In this document: positions 7,383 to 15,971 of the stretch, piece by piece
Layout of the letters: every line of letters starts with the position of its first letter
How positions within the stretch are numbered: position 1 is the first letter of the stretch
Assembly (NCBI GenBank): GCA_002726915.1
Contig: PBSY01000041.1
Span: 1 to 33,002 of the forward strand
DNA length: 33,002 nucleotides
DNA from: Verrucomicrobiales bacterium
GTDB taxonomy: Bacteria; Verrucomicrobiota; Verrucomicrobiia; Verrucomicrobiales; DEV007
Direction: 5' to 3'
Notes under the pieces: model-generated
Seen by the model: only the letters and a program-made list of their open reading frames with translations
Database searches by the model: none
Told to the model about the DNA's origin: nothing
Position numbers and translations under genes: made by a program

Positions 7383-9218
7383 TCACGGTATGGTAAAGCT
7401 GATCTTTTGATTTGGCTCAAGAAAGCTAAGCGGCTCGACGGGCTCAGTCCCGTCTGGCTGCATCACAGAGAGGGATTCCACCTTGTCAGCTTCTCCCAGC
7501 CCAATAGTCAGGGAAAAATCGCCACGGATGGTGCGTGGAATTCGCTGAAGTATCCAGTCTTCATCCCTTGAAATGACCGTGATTTTGGTTCCATCTTTTG
7601 GATTGCCGGTGAGGCTGATATGTATCCACCTCCCCATAGGACCAGTAGGCTGAAGCCAGCGAACATTGCCACTGGAAGTTGTGTAGATGATGTCAGTTTG
7701 GCCATTCAGACCAAGGTCGCTAACGGTTACCTGAATAGGTTTATCGAGAAAGTTTCCCTCGCTGGTGACCGAGACATCACGAAAATCAGTGCCTTCTCTG
7801 TTCCAGAGGACATGATTGAATTCAAGGGTATCCGTTCCGATCAGCAGGTCTTCAAAGCCGTCATTGTCGAGGTCGAATGAACCGAAAGCTGTGGCTACTG
7901 TTTCAGGAAGCGAGACTTCCTCGGTAATCTGAGTTAGCCTACCTTCGCCAGTGTTTTGAATGAGCTTGATGCGCCCTTCCGCTACCGTGAGGAAATCGAG
8001 ATGACCGTTGTTGTTGAAGTCAAAAAAGTGGCCCGGGACCGAAGGGGACGAGTCCCCGAGATTTAAATCTGGGAGGATATCTTTAAACCGCCAGTTAGCT
8101 GTATTCGATGAGCGTTGGCCTATGTAAAGACGATTTTGAAGTCCGTGAATGCCGAGATAAAAATCGGGAACTTGATCATTGTTAATGTCCGCAACTTGGG
8201 CGAAACGAGTTCCCCGTGGAATCCAGAGTTTCAGGTCCCAGGCTACCGGCTCAAAAGTTGCCAGTTTATTCTGACGGTAGAGTTCGAGTGGATGCTCCTC
8301 ACCCCCAACCATAAGATCGAGAAAGCCATCCTGATCAAAATCTAACCAAACGGCTAAGTTTGTTGAGTTAAAAGATAGCAGTCCGACGTCAGTCGTGACA
8401 TCGTCAAAGTGTCCGTCACCCCGATTTCTCATCATGGAGTTCGGCAATCCATTGTCGCGGGTGACGAAGATATCGAGGTCTCCATCTTTGTCGTAGTCTG
8501 CCGGAAAAAGCCCGTTGCCGGGATGAGTCAGTGCTGGCCACGGTATGGGGAAAAACCTTCCAGAGGTATCGAGATGAAAAGCTTCAGCGCCACCCTTAGA
8601 AACGAATTCTACAGTTCCGTCTCCGTTAAAATCGCCTGAGCAGAAAGGGGCCTTTAGGTCATTAGGCTTGTTAGTGAGGCGAATTGCAAAAGTATCAGAC
8701 TCAGCTGGTGGAGATGTATCACGCCGGGAACCTTCGAGGATTTGTGAGTCCTCGATCTTCAGGGCCGACAAGGCAAGATTAAATTGCCAGATTTCATCTT
8801 GGGATGGTGTGCTGCCGACTTTGTTCTGAATGGTAGTAACGAATTCCTGAAGCCACCCTGTATCGGTGGGAGTAGCCCCTTCCGGGAAGGGCAGGGGAGC
8901 GTCGGGAAGACTCGCGAGAAGGCTGTCTTTGCTCGAGTGTGCGGCAAGCAGAGGCGTTATTGCCGGACTGGATACTCTCTCTTCGAGTATCGTCGAAATA
9001 ATTTCGTCCACTTTAACTCCCGCGAAACGTTCTACCATTCGGCGATCAAGGCGCGGCGGTCGCTCCGATGGGATTTCTTCAGTGAAGACGGGATCTCCCC
9101 ATGGGATCAATGGCCGGATACTCTCGAAGTTGCTCAGTATTAAGCCGGCAATGACCAGCAATCCTGCGATGATCCGGATGATGGCTTGTTTTGACATTCC
9201 CCAACTACTTTGATGCAA
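7383..9218 (-). CDS. Membrane-anchored FG-GAP/VCBS repeat protein with ASPIC/UnbV-like end
   Basis: An N-terminal membrane anchor or uncleaved signal (about 12-29) precedes a helical region and seven FG-GAP/VCBS beta-propeller blades, each with a calcium-loop motif such as DFNGDGTVE, DYDKDGDLD, DFDQDGFLD, DINNDQVPD, DFNNNGHLD, DLDNDGFED and DLGLNGQTD (about 197, 241, 293, 344, 400, 449 and 501). The end (about 530-611) with LTIGLGEADKVESLSVMQPDG resembles the ASPIC/UnbV domain, without the usual NRxGIGA part. It should sit outside the inner membrane and bind calcium; partners are unknown. The TTG at 9218 opens the frame, but the ATG at 9197 (MSKQAIIR) is an equally good start. It follows trpD by about 34 bases and is probably cotranscribed. 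Confidence 0.85.
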   Translation of the reverse strand: MHQSSWGMSKQAIIRIIAGLLVIAGLILSNFESIRPLIPWGDPVFTEEIPSERPPRLDRRMVERFAGVKVDEIISTILEERVSSPAITPLLAAHSSKDSLLASLPDAPLPFPEGATPTDTGWLQEFVTTIQNKVGSTPSQDEIWQFNLALSALKIEDSQILEGSRRDTSPPAESDTFAIRLTNKPNDLKAPFCSGDFNGDGTVEFVSKGGAEAFHLDTSGRFFPIPWPALTHPGNGLFPADYDKDGDLDIFVTRDNGLPNSMMRNRGDGHFDDVTTDVGLLSFNSTNLAVWLDFDQDGFLDLMVGGEEHPLELYRQNKLATFEPVAWDLKLWIPRGTRFAQVADINNDQVPDFYLGIHGLQNRLYIGQRSSNTANWRFKDILPDLNLGDSSPSVPGHFFDFNNNGHLDFLTVAEGRIKLIQNTGEGRLTQITEEVSLPETVATAFGSFDLDNDGFEDLLIGTDTLEFNHVLWNREGTDFRDVSVTSEGNFLDKPIQVTVSDLGLNGQTDIIYTTSSGNVRWLQPTGPMGRWIHISLTGNPKDGTKITVISRDEDWILQRIPRTIRGDFSLTIGLGEADKVESLSVMQPDGTEPVEPLSFLEPNQKISFTIP

Positions 9219-9252
9219 TCTCTGCGCCAGTCAATCGGTTGGCCTTTGGGAG

Positions 9253-10296
9253 TCAGGCAAACGACTGCCATTTGTGTAATACTTCGAGTGCCTGTCCGCT
9301 ATCGATTGCTTCGCTGACAAGGGCGAGCCCTTCCGACAAATTCCCTGCCTTGCCGCAGATCGTGAGTCCAGCTGCGCTGTTAAGAGCTGCGAGATCACGT
9401 TTAGGACCCTTTAGTTTGGCGCTGAGGATGCCTTCGAGAATTTCAGCATTTTCTTCTGCTTCACCCCCTTGAAGATCCGCGATTCCGGGTCTGCTAATGC
9501 CCAAGTCTGATGGATTAATTGTCATAGCCTCTTGCGAGGTAGTCCAGATTTCAGTTTCACCAAGGGTGGACACTTCATCCATTCCTCCTGACTCGCCCGC
9601 ACTTCCGTGGACTGCCCATGCGTTGCGCCTTCCAAGCCGCGCGAGAATGTCAGCGAAGATCGAACCAACGTTGCGATCAAAAACTCCAATCAGCTGGTAG
9701 TCTGGACGAACGGGGTTGAGGAGGGGGCCCAGCAGGTTGAAAATCGTTCGTTTTCCGCGCTGAGCGAGGAGCTGACGAACGGGAACCACTGCTTTGAATG
9801 CAGGATGGTAAAGGGGAGCAAAAAGAAAGCCGGCTCCAACTTCATCAACGCAACGTCCGAAGTCTTCCGGTGGCAAGTCAATGCGAATCCCCAGTGCCTC
9901 AAGGACGTCTGCGCCACCGCTCTTTGAAGTTATGCCGCGATTACCGTGCTTCACCACAGCAACATCGCAAGCTGCCAGCAGGAAAACGCTCGTTGTTGAT
10001 ACGTTAAAGAGATTCAGCTTATCGCCACCGGTTCCACAGACATCTATTAGTGGTTTCTTAATCGCCTCTTTATCAAGACCGGGTTCGACAGCGCGCGCCA
10101 GGAATTCGGAGGCGAATCCAGCTATTTCTGCAGCCGTTTCACCCTTGGAAGAGAGTGAATCTAAAAAGTCTGCCTTTGACTCATGATCGACTGAAACGTC
10201 AAGTATGGCCTCGGTTGCAAAGCGGATATCGCCGGTGTCGAGTTCGTTGCCCTGTTGGACTTTTTCTGTGAGATCGTGCATGGGAGAAGTGAACAC
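9253..10296 (-). CDS. trpD: Anthranilate phosphoribosyltransferase
   Basis: TrpD joins anthranilate to phosphoribosyl pyrophosphate in the second step of tryptophan synthesis in the cytoplasm. The diagnostic motifs are present: GTGGD (88-92) and NVSTT (98-102) for pyrophosphate and substrate binding, KHGNR (116-120), SGGAD (126-130), and GMDEVS later on for metal and anthranilate contacts. The 347-residue length is normal. The frame opens with GTG at 10296, preceded by GAAGCGG; an ATG at 10281 is the alternative. No other trp gene is in the window, so the pathway is scattered or elsewhere. The downstream gene is an unrelated FG-GAP protein. Confidence 0.95.
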   Translation of the reverse strand: MFTSPMHDLTEKVQQGNELDTGDIRFATEAILDVSVDHESKADFLDSLSSKGETAAEIAGFASEFLARAVEPGLDKEAIKKPLIDVCGTGGDKLNLFNVSTTSVFLLAACDVAVVKHGNRGITSKSGGADVLEALGIRIDLPPEDFGRCVDEVGAGFLFAPLYHPAFKAVVPVRQLLAQRGKRTIFNLLGPLLNPVRPDYQLIGVFDRNVGSIFADILARLGRRNAWAVHGSAGESGGMDEVSTLGETEIWTTSQEAMTINPSDLGISRPGIADLQGGEAEENAEILEGILSAKLKGPKRDLAALNSAAGLTICGKAGNLSEGLALVSEAIDSGQALEVLHKWQSFA

Positions 10297-10369
10297 TGCC
10301 GCTTCGTGGTTGCCAACGGAGAAAATCTATTTGAGTATGATTTTGTGTCACCGGCACCAGAATGAGCCT

Positions 10370-10990
10370 ATGGCGTTAGAAGATTCAGAATTTAATTCAT
10401 TTGAAGAACCGGAAATCGATTCGTTTTCCGACTATGCAAGCGATTCGTTCAAGGGAAGTTTAATACTCGCAGATCCCAGCCTGAAGGAACCTACTTTTTT
10501 CCAGAGCGTTCTTTTACTCACTGAACATAGCATGGATGAGGGCGCCTTTGGTTACATTATGAACCGCCCGCTGGGAAGGACGGTGGGTGAGCTGCTTACT
10601 GAGGAGATTCTTTCTGACGACCATCACAAGCATCTTTCGGAGGTTCCTGTTTTTTTGGGGGGACCGGTGAATCGCGAGCACCTGACGTTCTCTGCATTCG
10701 GATGGTCCGAGGCAGGTGAAGAGTTGCAATACAATACTCATCTCTCTGCGGCCGAGGCTGTTATGCACCAAATGGAGGGTTTCCACATTCGAGCTTTTGT
10801 GGGCTACTCTGGATGGTCTGAGGGACAGTTAGAGGATGAGATGGAAGCCAAGTCGTGGATTACTCACAAAGCGGAACCGGAGGTAATTGATCTCTCCAAG
10901 GTCGATGGTCTGTGGAAGCTTTTGCTCAGAGATTTGGGCCCGTGGCACAAATTGATTGCCGATGAACCTGATGATCTGGGTTTGAACTAG
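10370..10990 (+). CDS. YqgE/AlgH family protein (DUF179)
   Basis: The chain FKGSLILADPSL, then TFFQSVLLLTEHSMDEGAFGYIMNRPLG, then VFLGGPVNREHLTF, then AFVGYSGWSEGQLEDEM is the full signature of the YqgE/AlgH family (PF02622), a small cytoplasmic fold of unclear biochemical role. I place the start at ATG 10370 (MALEDSEFN), giving 206 residues with a short acidic N-terminal extension. An upstream in-frame ATG at 10337 is possible. The open frame continues farther upstream but that part is antisense to trpD and has no family match. The gene is divergent from trpD (73-base gap) and ends only 3 bases from the convergent Gre-family gene. Confidence 0.9.
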   Translation: MALEDSEFNSFEEPEIDSFSDYASDSFKGSLILADPSLKEPTFFQSVLLLTEHSMDEGAFGYIMNRPLGRTVGELLTEEILSDDHHKHLSEVPVFLGGPVNREHLTFSAFGWSEAGEELQYNTHLSAAEAVMHQMEGFHIRAFVGYSGWSEGQLEDEMEAKSWITHKAEPEVIDLSKVDGLWKLLLRDLGPWHKLIADEPDDLGLN

Positions 10991-10993
10991 TTT

Positions 10994-11458
10994 TCACGTT
11001 ACCTCAAGAATCATCAAGGGAGGATCGCCAAGAATATCTCCGGTCGTTTTGCCGAGCAATTGTTCTCGAAGCGGAGCATTAGGACCAATGACCGTTACTT
11101 TGTCTCCTTCTTTTGTTTCACAAGTGAGTCCACCGCCGGCCGGTGCCAGTAGGTAGAAGACCAACTCCCCCTCAAGTTCTGCTTCAACGAGTGCCCCCTG
11201 AATAATGGGATCATCGATATCAAGTTCAGGAAATTCGAACGTTTCGAGTGATGACAGAGCTACCTTCCATTCGTCTGCCTGCTCAGCCTGGCCAGCGGCC
11301 AGATAGGATGCTTCGAGGCCACGGGTGTCATATTTACTTTCCGCCTTGGTATCTTCTCCGGTAGCAGCTTCATGAGCGCCTTCGAGTGCTTTTAAGGCAC
11401 GTTCATACTGGGCTCGAACAAGAAGGCGTAGCGACTGGACGATGGCTGATTTATTCAT
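10994..11458 (-). CDS. Gre-family transcription elongation factor-like protein
   Basis: This 154-residue protein has an N-terminal helical hairpin (about 5-75) containing AESKYDTRGLEASYLAAGQA, and a C-terminal FKBP-like GreA/GreB domain (about 85-154: ALVEAELEGELVFYLLAPAGGG, VTVIGPNAPLREQLLGKTTGD). Gre factors reach into the RNA polymerase secondary channel and stimulate transcript cleavage. The coiled coil is shorter than in true GreA, and its tip, ATGEDTKAE, still has acidic residues, so cleavage activity is possible but unproven; a Gre-like antagonist of polymerase is also possible. Its ATG overlaps the TGA of the upstream PAS-AraC gene by 4 bases, indicating translational coupling. Confidence 0.8.
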   Translation of the reverse strand: MNKSAIVQSLRLLVRAQYERALKALEGAHEAATGEDTKAESKYDTRGLEASYLAAGQAEQADEWKVALSSLETFEFPELDIDDPIIQGALVEAELEGELVFYLLAPAGGGLTCETKEGDKVTVIGPNAPLREQLLGKTTGDILGDPPLMILEVT

Positions 11459-12231
11459 GTGTTGGGTAGTCCGGCTCGATAGGACTCTCGGTATCGCGCC
11501 GGAGTTGTTCCGAGCGTTTTCCTAAATTGGCGGGTAAAGGCACTTTGATCGCAGAATTGGTATTTTTCTGCAAGTGAAGCGATTGGCTCATGACTATTTC
11601 GTAGCTCTGATGCAGCTGCGTTGATGCGAGTTCTAACAATGAAATCCCGAGGACCTAGCTTCACGTAATCAAGAAACTGGCGGTGAAGCTGGCGCTCAGA
11701 AATTCCAGCCTGACTCGCAAGCTCAGAAACTCGTAGTGATATTGTTGGGTTTCTGCTCACGAAATCGATCACTTCTCCGGCAGCGCGGTGAGGGTGCCCA
11801 GGAGAAACGCCCGAAGAAAAGGGGCGGGTGATACCGGTCACTCCGAGTGGTTTGTCTTGATGATCAAGAATGGGGTATTTGGAACTTGCGTGCCACTCCA
11901 GTCTTCCTGAATGATCGAAGAGCACTTCGGGATGGTCGATTAGGGGGTTCCTTCCTACCATGATTGATTGGTCGCCGGCTACCAGTTGATCAGCTACGGG
12001 TTTAGGATAGCGGTCGTAATCTGTCGTTCCTGCAAATTCCGAAACTCTCTTGAGTCCTAGTCGATTCAAAAGCGCTCGATTACCGTGTAGAAACTTGCTG
12101 TCACAATCTTTTACGAAAAAGTAAGTGTCAGGCACATGCTCAAAAACCTGCAGCAAAGCGAGGCAAAGCGGGTGATTAAGCAAAGTGGACTCATGCCGGC
12201 TATAAACGGTCATATGTCTGAAAAATACCAA
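11455..12231 (-). CDS. PAS-domain AraC-family transcriptional regulator
   Basis: Residues about 25-137 resemble a PAS sensor domain (HVPDTYFFVKDCDSKFLHGN, later DKPLGVTGITRPF), and residues about 155-255 are an AraC/XylS double helix-turn-helix (LRVSELASQAGISERQLHRQF, then IASLAEKYQFCDQSAFTRQFRKTLGTTPARYR). It should bind DNA in response to a ligand or redox cue sensed by the PAS domain. It is divergent from a sulfatase gene across a short gap and is the natural candidate to control it. The frame opens with TTG at 12231; ATG at 12213 (MTVYSRHE) is the more conventional start. The stop overlaps the start of the Gre-like gene. Confidence 0.88.
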   Translation of the reverse strand: MVFFRHMTVYSRHESTLLNHPLCLALLQVFEHVPDTYFFVKDCDSKFLHGNRALLNRLGLKRVSEFAGTTDYDRYPKPVADQLVAGDQSIMVGRNPLIDHPEVLFDHSGRLEWHASSKYPILDHQDKPLGVTGITRPFSSGVSPGHPHRAAGEVIDFVSRNPTISLRVSELASQAGISERQLHRQFLDYVKLGPRDFIVRTRINAAASELRNSHEPIASLAEKYQFCDQSAFTRQFRKTLGTTPARYRESYRAGLPNT

Positions 12232-12241
12232 AAAATGTCAG

Positions 12242-12252
12242 CTTGTCACAAG
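12242..12252. promoter_or_regulatory. Palindrome in the divergent regulator-sulfatase gap
   Basis: CTTGTCACAAG is an inverted repeat with 5-base arms around one base. It lies between the PAS-AraC start and the sulfatase start, so it is a candidate operator. AraC-family sites are more often direct repeats, so the link is inference. Confidence 0.3.
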
Positions 12253-12296
12253 ACGAAGCCACATTTCTTGCTAAGAATGAGGTGTTGATTCGAAAT

Positions 12297-13958
12297 ATGA
12301 AAAAATTCTCCATCGTCCTACTTGGGTTTGTGCTGTGTTCCGTTGTTAGCGCGGACGAGAAGCGGCCCAATATTCTCTTTATCATGTCAGACGACCATGC
12401 GGCTCATGCTATCGGTGCCTACGGTGGTCGTTTGGCCTCTCTCAACCCCACTCCCACGATTGATAGGCTCGCAGAGGAGGGGATGCTGTTTGAGAATGCG
12501 TTTTGCACCAATTCAATTTGCGCTCCTAGCCGTGCTTGCGTGATCACCGGACAATATCCACACACAAACGGGGCTTATGACCTCACCGGAAAAATCGAAA
12601 TGGGGCGCCAGTATCTTGCTCTAGAAATGAAGAGGGCGGGCTATGAAACCGCCATGGTGGGGAAGTGGCATTTGAAAGAAGAACCGGGCGCCTTCGATTT
12701 CTACACCGTGCTGGGAGGTCAGGGGAAGTACCATGATCCTGAGTTTCGCGTGCGTGGTGAGAAAGATTGGCCCAAAAACGTGATCAAATTTGATGGTTAC
12801 CATTCTTCAGACGCTATTACCGAGATTACTCTGGAATGGCTCAAGGAGGGGAGGGATGAGGAGAGGCCGTTTTTTTTGATGCATCACTATAAGGCGCCTC
12901 ATGACTATTTTGAGCATGCCGAAAGATACAACGATTACCTGGCTGATGTAGATATTCCTGAGCCGGATAATCTCTGGCTCGAGAATCAACCTAAGTTTGG
13001 TTCAATCGCGACACGCGGCTACAACGACGAACTTGTTCCTCACATCGGTACTTCAATAGGTAATCGTAATCCCCGTCGATCCTACGCGGTCGACCTGCCC
13101 CCTCGCTTTCCAAGGGACTTCCCGAAGAATTTTGATCCGTCTGCCTACTCCGAAGAGGAGATCAAACGACTCTCTTACGATGCCTACCTCAAGACTTATC
13201 TGCGGTGTGTGAAAGGCATTGATGATAATCTCGCTAAGCTCTTCGATTATTTGGAAGAAATTGGTGAATTGGATAATACTGTTATCATCTACACAGGAGA
13301 CCAGGGTTTTATGCTAGGAGAGCACGATTACCAAGACAAGCGTTGGATGTATGAAGAGTCAATGCGCATGCCATTCCTGATTCGCTATCCCAAGACTATC
13401 AAGGCGGGAGGTTGGACTGACGCCATTGTTGAAAATGTTGACTACGCCCCAACCATGCTGGCCTTCGCCGGTGTTGAGACTCCCAGCTACATGCAAGGTC
13501 AAAGCTTCAAAGAGATCTGTGAGACTGGAAGTGAACCTGAAGAATGGAAAAAGGAGGCCTATTATCGCTATTGGATGCACATGGCTCATCACGATAATCC
13601 TGGTCATGTCGGTATTCGGACCAAGGAGCATAAATTGATTTTCTACTATGGCGCCAAATACGATGGCAGCTATCGAACACCACCTGCTTGGGAATTGTAT
13701 GATCTTAGCAAGGATCCTCAGGAGAATGTGAACGTTTACGACGACCCCAACTACGAAGAGATCGTGGCTGATTTGAAGCAGCGTTTTGTCGACCTTCGCC
13801 AACGGATTGGTGATACCGGAGAAGACTATCCAAAAGTCGAAGCCATTATTCAGGAGTTCTGGGATTATGATGGTGACGACCGGGCCGAGGCGATTGCGAT
13901 CTCAAATGAGTTCCTTTCCGTGCGGGAGCAAGAACTGGCGAATCAGAAAAATAAGTAA
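12297..13958 (+). CDS. Secreted sulfatase (formylglycine type)
   Basis: This 553-residue protein begins with a signal peptide (KKFSIVLLGFVLCSVVSA), followed by PNILFIMSDDHAAHAIGAYGG with the metal-binding Asp pair at 32-33, and the Cys-type sulfatase signature C75-A-P-S-R79, whose cysteine is oxidised to formylglycine by a separate maturase. GKWHL and TGDQGFMLGEHDYQDKR are further family motifs. It hydrolyses sulfate esters in the periplasm or outside; the substrate (a polysaccharide or mucin-like glycan is typical) cannot be read. I start at ATG 12297 because the signal peptide begins there; a GAGG lies 14 bases upstream. No sulfatase-maturing enzyme is in the window. The TIM-barrel gene follows on the same strand. 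Confidence 0.93.
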   Translation: MKKFSIVLLGFVLCSVVSADEKRPNILFIMSDDHAAHAIGAYGGRLASLNPTPTIDRLAEEGMLFENAFCTNSICAPSRACVITGQYPHTNGAYDLTGKIEMGRQYLALEMKRAGYETAMVGKWHLKEEPGAFDFYTVLGGQGKYHDPEFRVRGEKDWPKNVIKFDGYHSSDAITEITLEWLKEGRDEERPFFLMHHYKAPHDYFEHAERYNDYLADVDIPEPDNLWLENQPKFGSIATRGYNDELVPHIGTSIGNRNPRRSYAVDLPPRFPRDFPKNFDPSAYSEEEIKRLSYDAYLKTYLRCVKGIDDNLAKLFDYLEEIGELDNTVIIYTGDQGFMLGEHDYQDKRWMYEESMRMPFLIRYPKTIKAGGWTDAIVENVDYAPTMLAFAGVETPSYMQGQSFKEICETGSEPEEWKKEAYYRYWMHMAHHDNPGHVGIRTKEHKLIFYYGAKYDGSYRTPPAWELYDLSKDPQENVNVYDDPNYEEIVADLKQRFVDLRQRIGDTGEDYPKVEAIIQEFWDYDGDDRAEAIAISNEFLSVREQELANQKNK

Positions 13959-13969
13959 GTTGCCAAAAG

Positions 13970-14003
13970 AAGGCGGCATAAGTTCGATTCTTGTTGCCGC
14001 CTT
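13970..14003. terminator. Nine-base-pair hairpin after the sulfatase gene
   Basis: AAGGCGGCA (13970-13978) pairs perfectly with TGCCGCCTT (13995-14003) around a 16-base loop. On the plus strand GAAAA follows rather than a T tract, while on the minus strand CTTTTGG follows. It may protect the sulfatase mRNA or attenuate reading into the next gene. Confidence 0.4.
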
Positions 14004-14026
14004 GAAAACCATCTAAGCTGCCGACG

Positions 14027-14941
14027 ATGAATCGTCGCCGTTTCCTTTCTGCTAGCACGGGTTTGCCCGCGTGCTTTACCACCATGGCCGGTGGAACTGC
14101 AACATCAGCGGAAAAGTCCAATCCGCTCGGTGTCTCCAGTTATTCGTTCTGGCGTTTTCGAAATGATGACTTTCGACCGATTGAAGTGTGCCTCGATGCT
14201 TCTGCGAAAATGGGATTCGATGGATTGGAAATCTTGCAGCGTCAGCTTGTTGATACTTCCCCCGATGCTCTGAATAAGATCAAGTCTCATGCTTTCGCCC
14301 TCGGCCTCGACCTGATGGGATACTCGACTCATCAGGGATTTCTTTCGCCGAATGAGACAAAACGGGATAAGAATGTAAAGCATACAGTCGATTGCCTTGA
14401 GCAAGCCTATCGTCTTGGGATACCGACGATGCGTGTGAACACAGGAACTTGGGGAACTTCGAAATCCTTTGATGACTTGATGGCCAATAAGGGAATCGAG
14501 CCGCCTTTAGAGGGATATGACGATGAGTCTGGATTTGCTTGGGTTGTTGATGCTTATGGCAGTTTGGCACAGGAAGCTGGCAAGCGTGGCGTGGTGATGG
14601 GCTTGGAGAACCATTGGGGTTTGGGTCGCAGCGCGGCAGGCGTGATCCGTGTGATTGAGGAAGTGAATTCACCGTGGTTGAAAGCCACTCTCGATACGGG
14701 AAATTTCCTCGAGAAAAAATACGACCAGATGGAAGCGCTGGCACCTTATTGCATTCTCGTTCAGGCGAAAACTTATTATGGGGATGGAACGTGGTATACG
14801 CTCGACCTCGACTACCAGCGCATTGCTGATATTCTCAATGAGTCTGGTTATCAGGGTTGGATATCTCTGGAATTTGAGGGGAAGAAAGATGTTCTTTCAG
14901 GAATTGAGAGCAGTCTGAAAATGTTGCGCTCGCACTTTTAA
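14027..14941 (+). CDS. Tat-exported xylose isomerase-like TIM-barrel protein
   Basis: This 304-residue protein starts MNRRRFLSASTG, a twin-arginine signal, so it should be exported folded, probably with its metal. The body is a sugar phosphate isomerase/epimerase fold (AP_endonuc_2 type): FDGLEILQRQL, then GLENHWGLG with a candidate metal glutamate, ATLDTGNF with an aspartate, and WISLEFEGK with a last glutamate. The usual histidine on the next strand (HVKD) is VQAKT here. Family members isomerise or epimerise sugars or act on 3-keto sugars. It lies 68 bases after the sulfatase gene on the same strand, so a role in breaking down a desulfated sugar polymer is a fair inference. The substrate is unknown. 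Confidence 0.85.
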   Translation: MNRRRFLSASTGLPACFTTMAGGTATSAEKSNPLGVSSYSFWRFRNDDFRPIEVCLDASAKMGFDGLEILQRQLVDTSPDALNKIKSHAFALGLDLMGYSTHQGFLSPNETKRDKNVKHTVDCLEQAYRLGIPTMRVNTGTWGTSKSFDDLMANKGIEPPLEGYDDESGFAWVVDAYGSLAQEAGKRGVVMGLENHWGLGRSAAGVIRVIEEVNSPWLKATLDTGNFLEKKYDQMEALAPYCILVQAKTYYGDGTWYTLDLDYQRIADILNESGYQGWISLEFEGKKDVLSGIESSLKMLRSHF

Positions 14942-14949
14942 GGACTGAA

Positions 14950-15591
14950 TCAATCGATGTGTTCAATCAACTCGTCGGCAGTGTAGCGGACCTTAGAAGA
15001 AAGGGCATACTTATCGTCGTCAGCGCGATAGCCGGCGGGGCAGACCACCGCTGTGGTCAGGCCCTTATCGGTAAGCCCGAGAGCATCGTCATAAAGGGAG
15101 GATACAAAACCCTCCATCGGACAGCAGTCAATGCTGAGGAGCGCTGCTGACGTCATGAAATTTCCAAGAGCGATGTAGCTTTGCAGTTTTGCCCACCCGA
15201 CGCAGTTTTCAGATCGCGGCCCTTCAACGATGTCGCCAATCATCATCTTCTTGTAAAAATCGAGGGATGACTCTTCAACGCCACGAGCTTCTGCGGTTGC
15301 TGAGATCAGCTTGTTCACATCGGTCTCTGTTACTTGAGTTTGAACGGCAAAAACAAGAAGGTGAGAGCAGTCTGCTACCTGCTTTTGATTGTAGGACGCG
15401 CCGACAAGTGAGACTTTCAGTTCCTGATCTTGGATGACAATGAATTTCCACGGTTGCAGTCCGTAGGACGAGGGAGTGAGAATCAAAGCCTCTTCTAATG
15501 TGCTCCAATCGGCGTCAGAGATTTTCTTCTCGGGGTTGAAGGCTTTGGTGGCATACCGCCAATTCAGCTTTTCTATGAGGGTCTCGTTCAT
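14950..15591 (-). CDS. Nitroreductase-family NAD(P)H-dependent flavin oxidoreductase
   Basis: This protein starts MNETLIEKLNWRYATKAFNPEKKIS, with the FMN-contact R-Y-A-T-K motif of NfsB-like nitroreductases, continues with LILTPSSYGLQPWKFIVIQD, and ends with VCPAGYRADDDKYALSSKVR. It has 213 residues, the usual size. These enzymes are FMN homodimers that reduce quinones, nitro compounds or enones with NAD(P)H in the cytoplasm; the natural substrate is unknown. I choose ATG 15591 because the family N-terminus begins there; an in-frame ATG at 15642 would add 17 residues with no family match. It ends 8 bases from the convergent TIM-barrel gene. Confidence 0.9.
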   Translation of the reverse strand: MNETLIEKLNWRYATKAFNPEKKISDADWSTLEEALILTPSSYGLQPWKFIVIQDQELKVSLVGASYNQKQVADCSHLLVFAVQTQVTETDVNKLISATAEARGVEESSLDFYKKMMIGDIVEGPRSENCVGWAKLQSYIALGNFMTSAALLSIDCCPMEGFVSSLYDDALGLTDKGLTTAVVCPAGYRADDDKYALSSKVRYTADELIEHID

Positions 15592-15794
15592 TATCGAGAA
15601 AGTGGCTATTGGAATTTGATCCGTCAATGGTGGAAAGGCCATCTTTGAGGGCGCTTTGACATTTTAGGGCCGATCATTGAAAAAACGGGCAGGCGTTGCC
15701 CCTGCAAAACACTCGTCTTATCCCGGTAGTCATGGGGCGAGTAATATGATTTTAGTTTACAAAAAGCAACTGAACATTCAACGGGGAGGGGTAA

Positions 15795-15809
15795 TCAGAC
15801 ATCGTCTGA
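15795..15809. promoter_or_regulatory. Inverted repeat TCAGAC-ATC-GTCTGA
   Basis: Six-base arms flank a 3-base centre, about 235 bases before the transporter operon. It could be an operator or a small hairpin. The role is inferred. Confidence 0.25.
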
Positions 15810-15931
15810 CCAAATGGTGGCCTCACCTTACTCAAATCTGTGAAAAGTGAACGTCGCAGATGAATATGATTTGATTGCACCGCCTAACTGCTCCTGTCAT
15901 ACCCATGACTAGAGCGTCGCTAATTCGTGAT

Positions 15932-15945
15932 CTTGTCTCGACAAG
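15932..15945. promoter_or_regulatory. Inverted repeat CTTGTC-TC-GACAAG
   Basis: Six-base arms flank a 2-base centre, about 100 bases upstream of the binding-protein start. It is a candidate regulator site. It shares CTTGT/ACAAG ends with the palindrome before the sulfatase gene but has a wider centre. Confidence 0.3.
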
Positions 15946-15971
15946 GACGACGAGTTTCCGCCGTTGATTTC

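Noticed and set aside
7219..7410. A 63-codon plus-strand frame between the MBL and FG-GAP genes
   Set aside because: No ribosome site, no recognisable motif, and it begins inside the MBL start codon region.
10205..10369. Upstream extension of the YqgE frame
   Set aside because: The added residues are antisense to trpD and do not match the YqgE family; the gene starts at 10370 or 10337.
14280..14744. A 154-codon minus-strand frame opposite the TIM-barrel gene
   Set aside because: Low-complexity His/Ser/Pro translation fully inside a well-supported gene.
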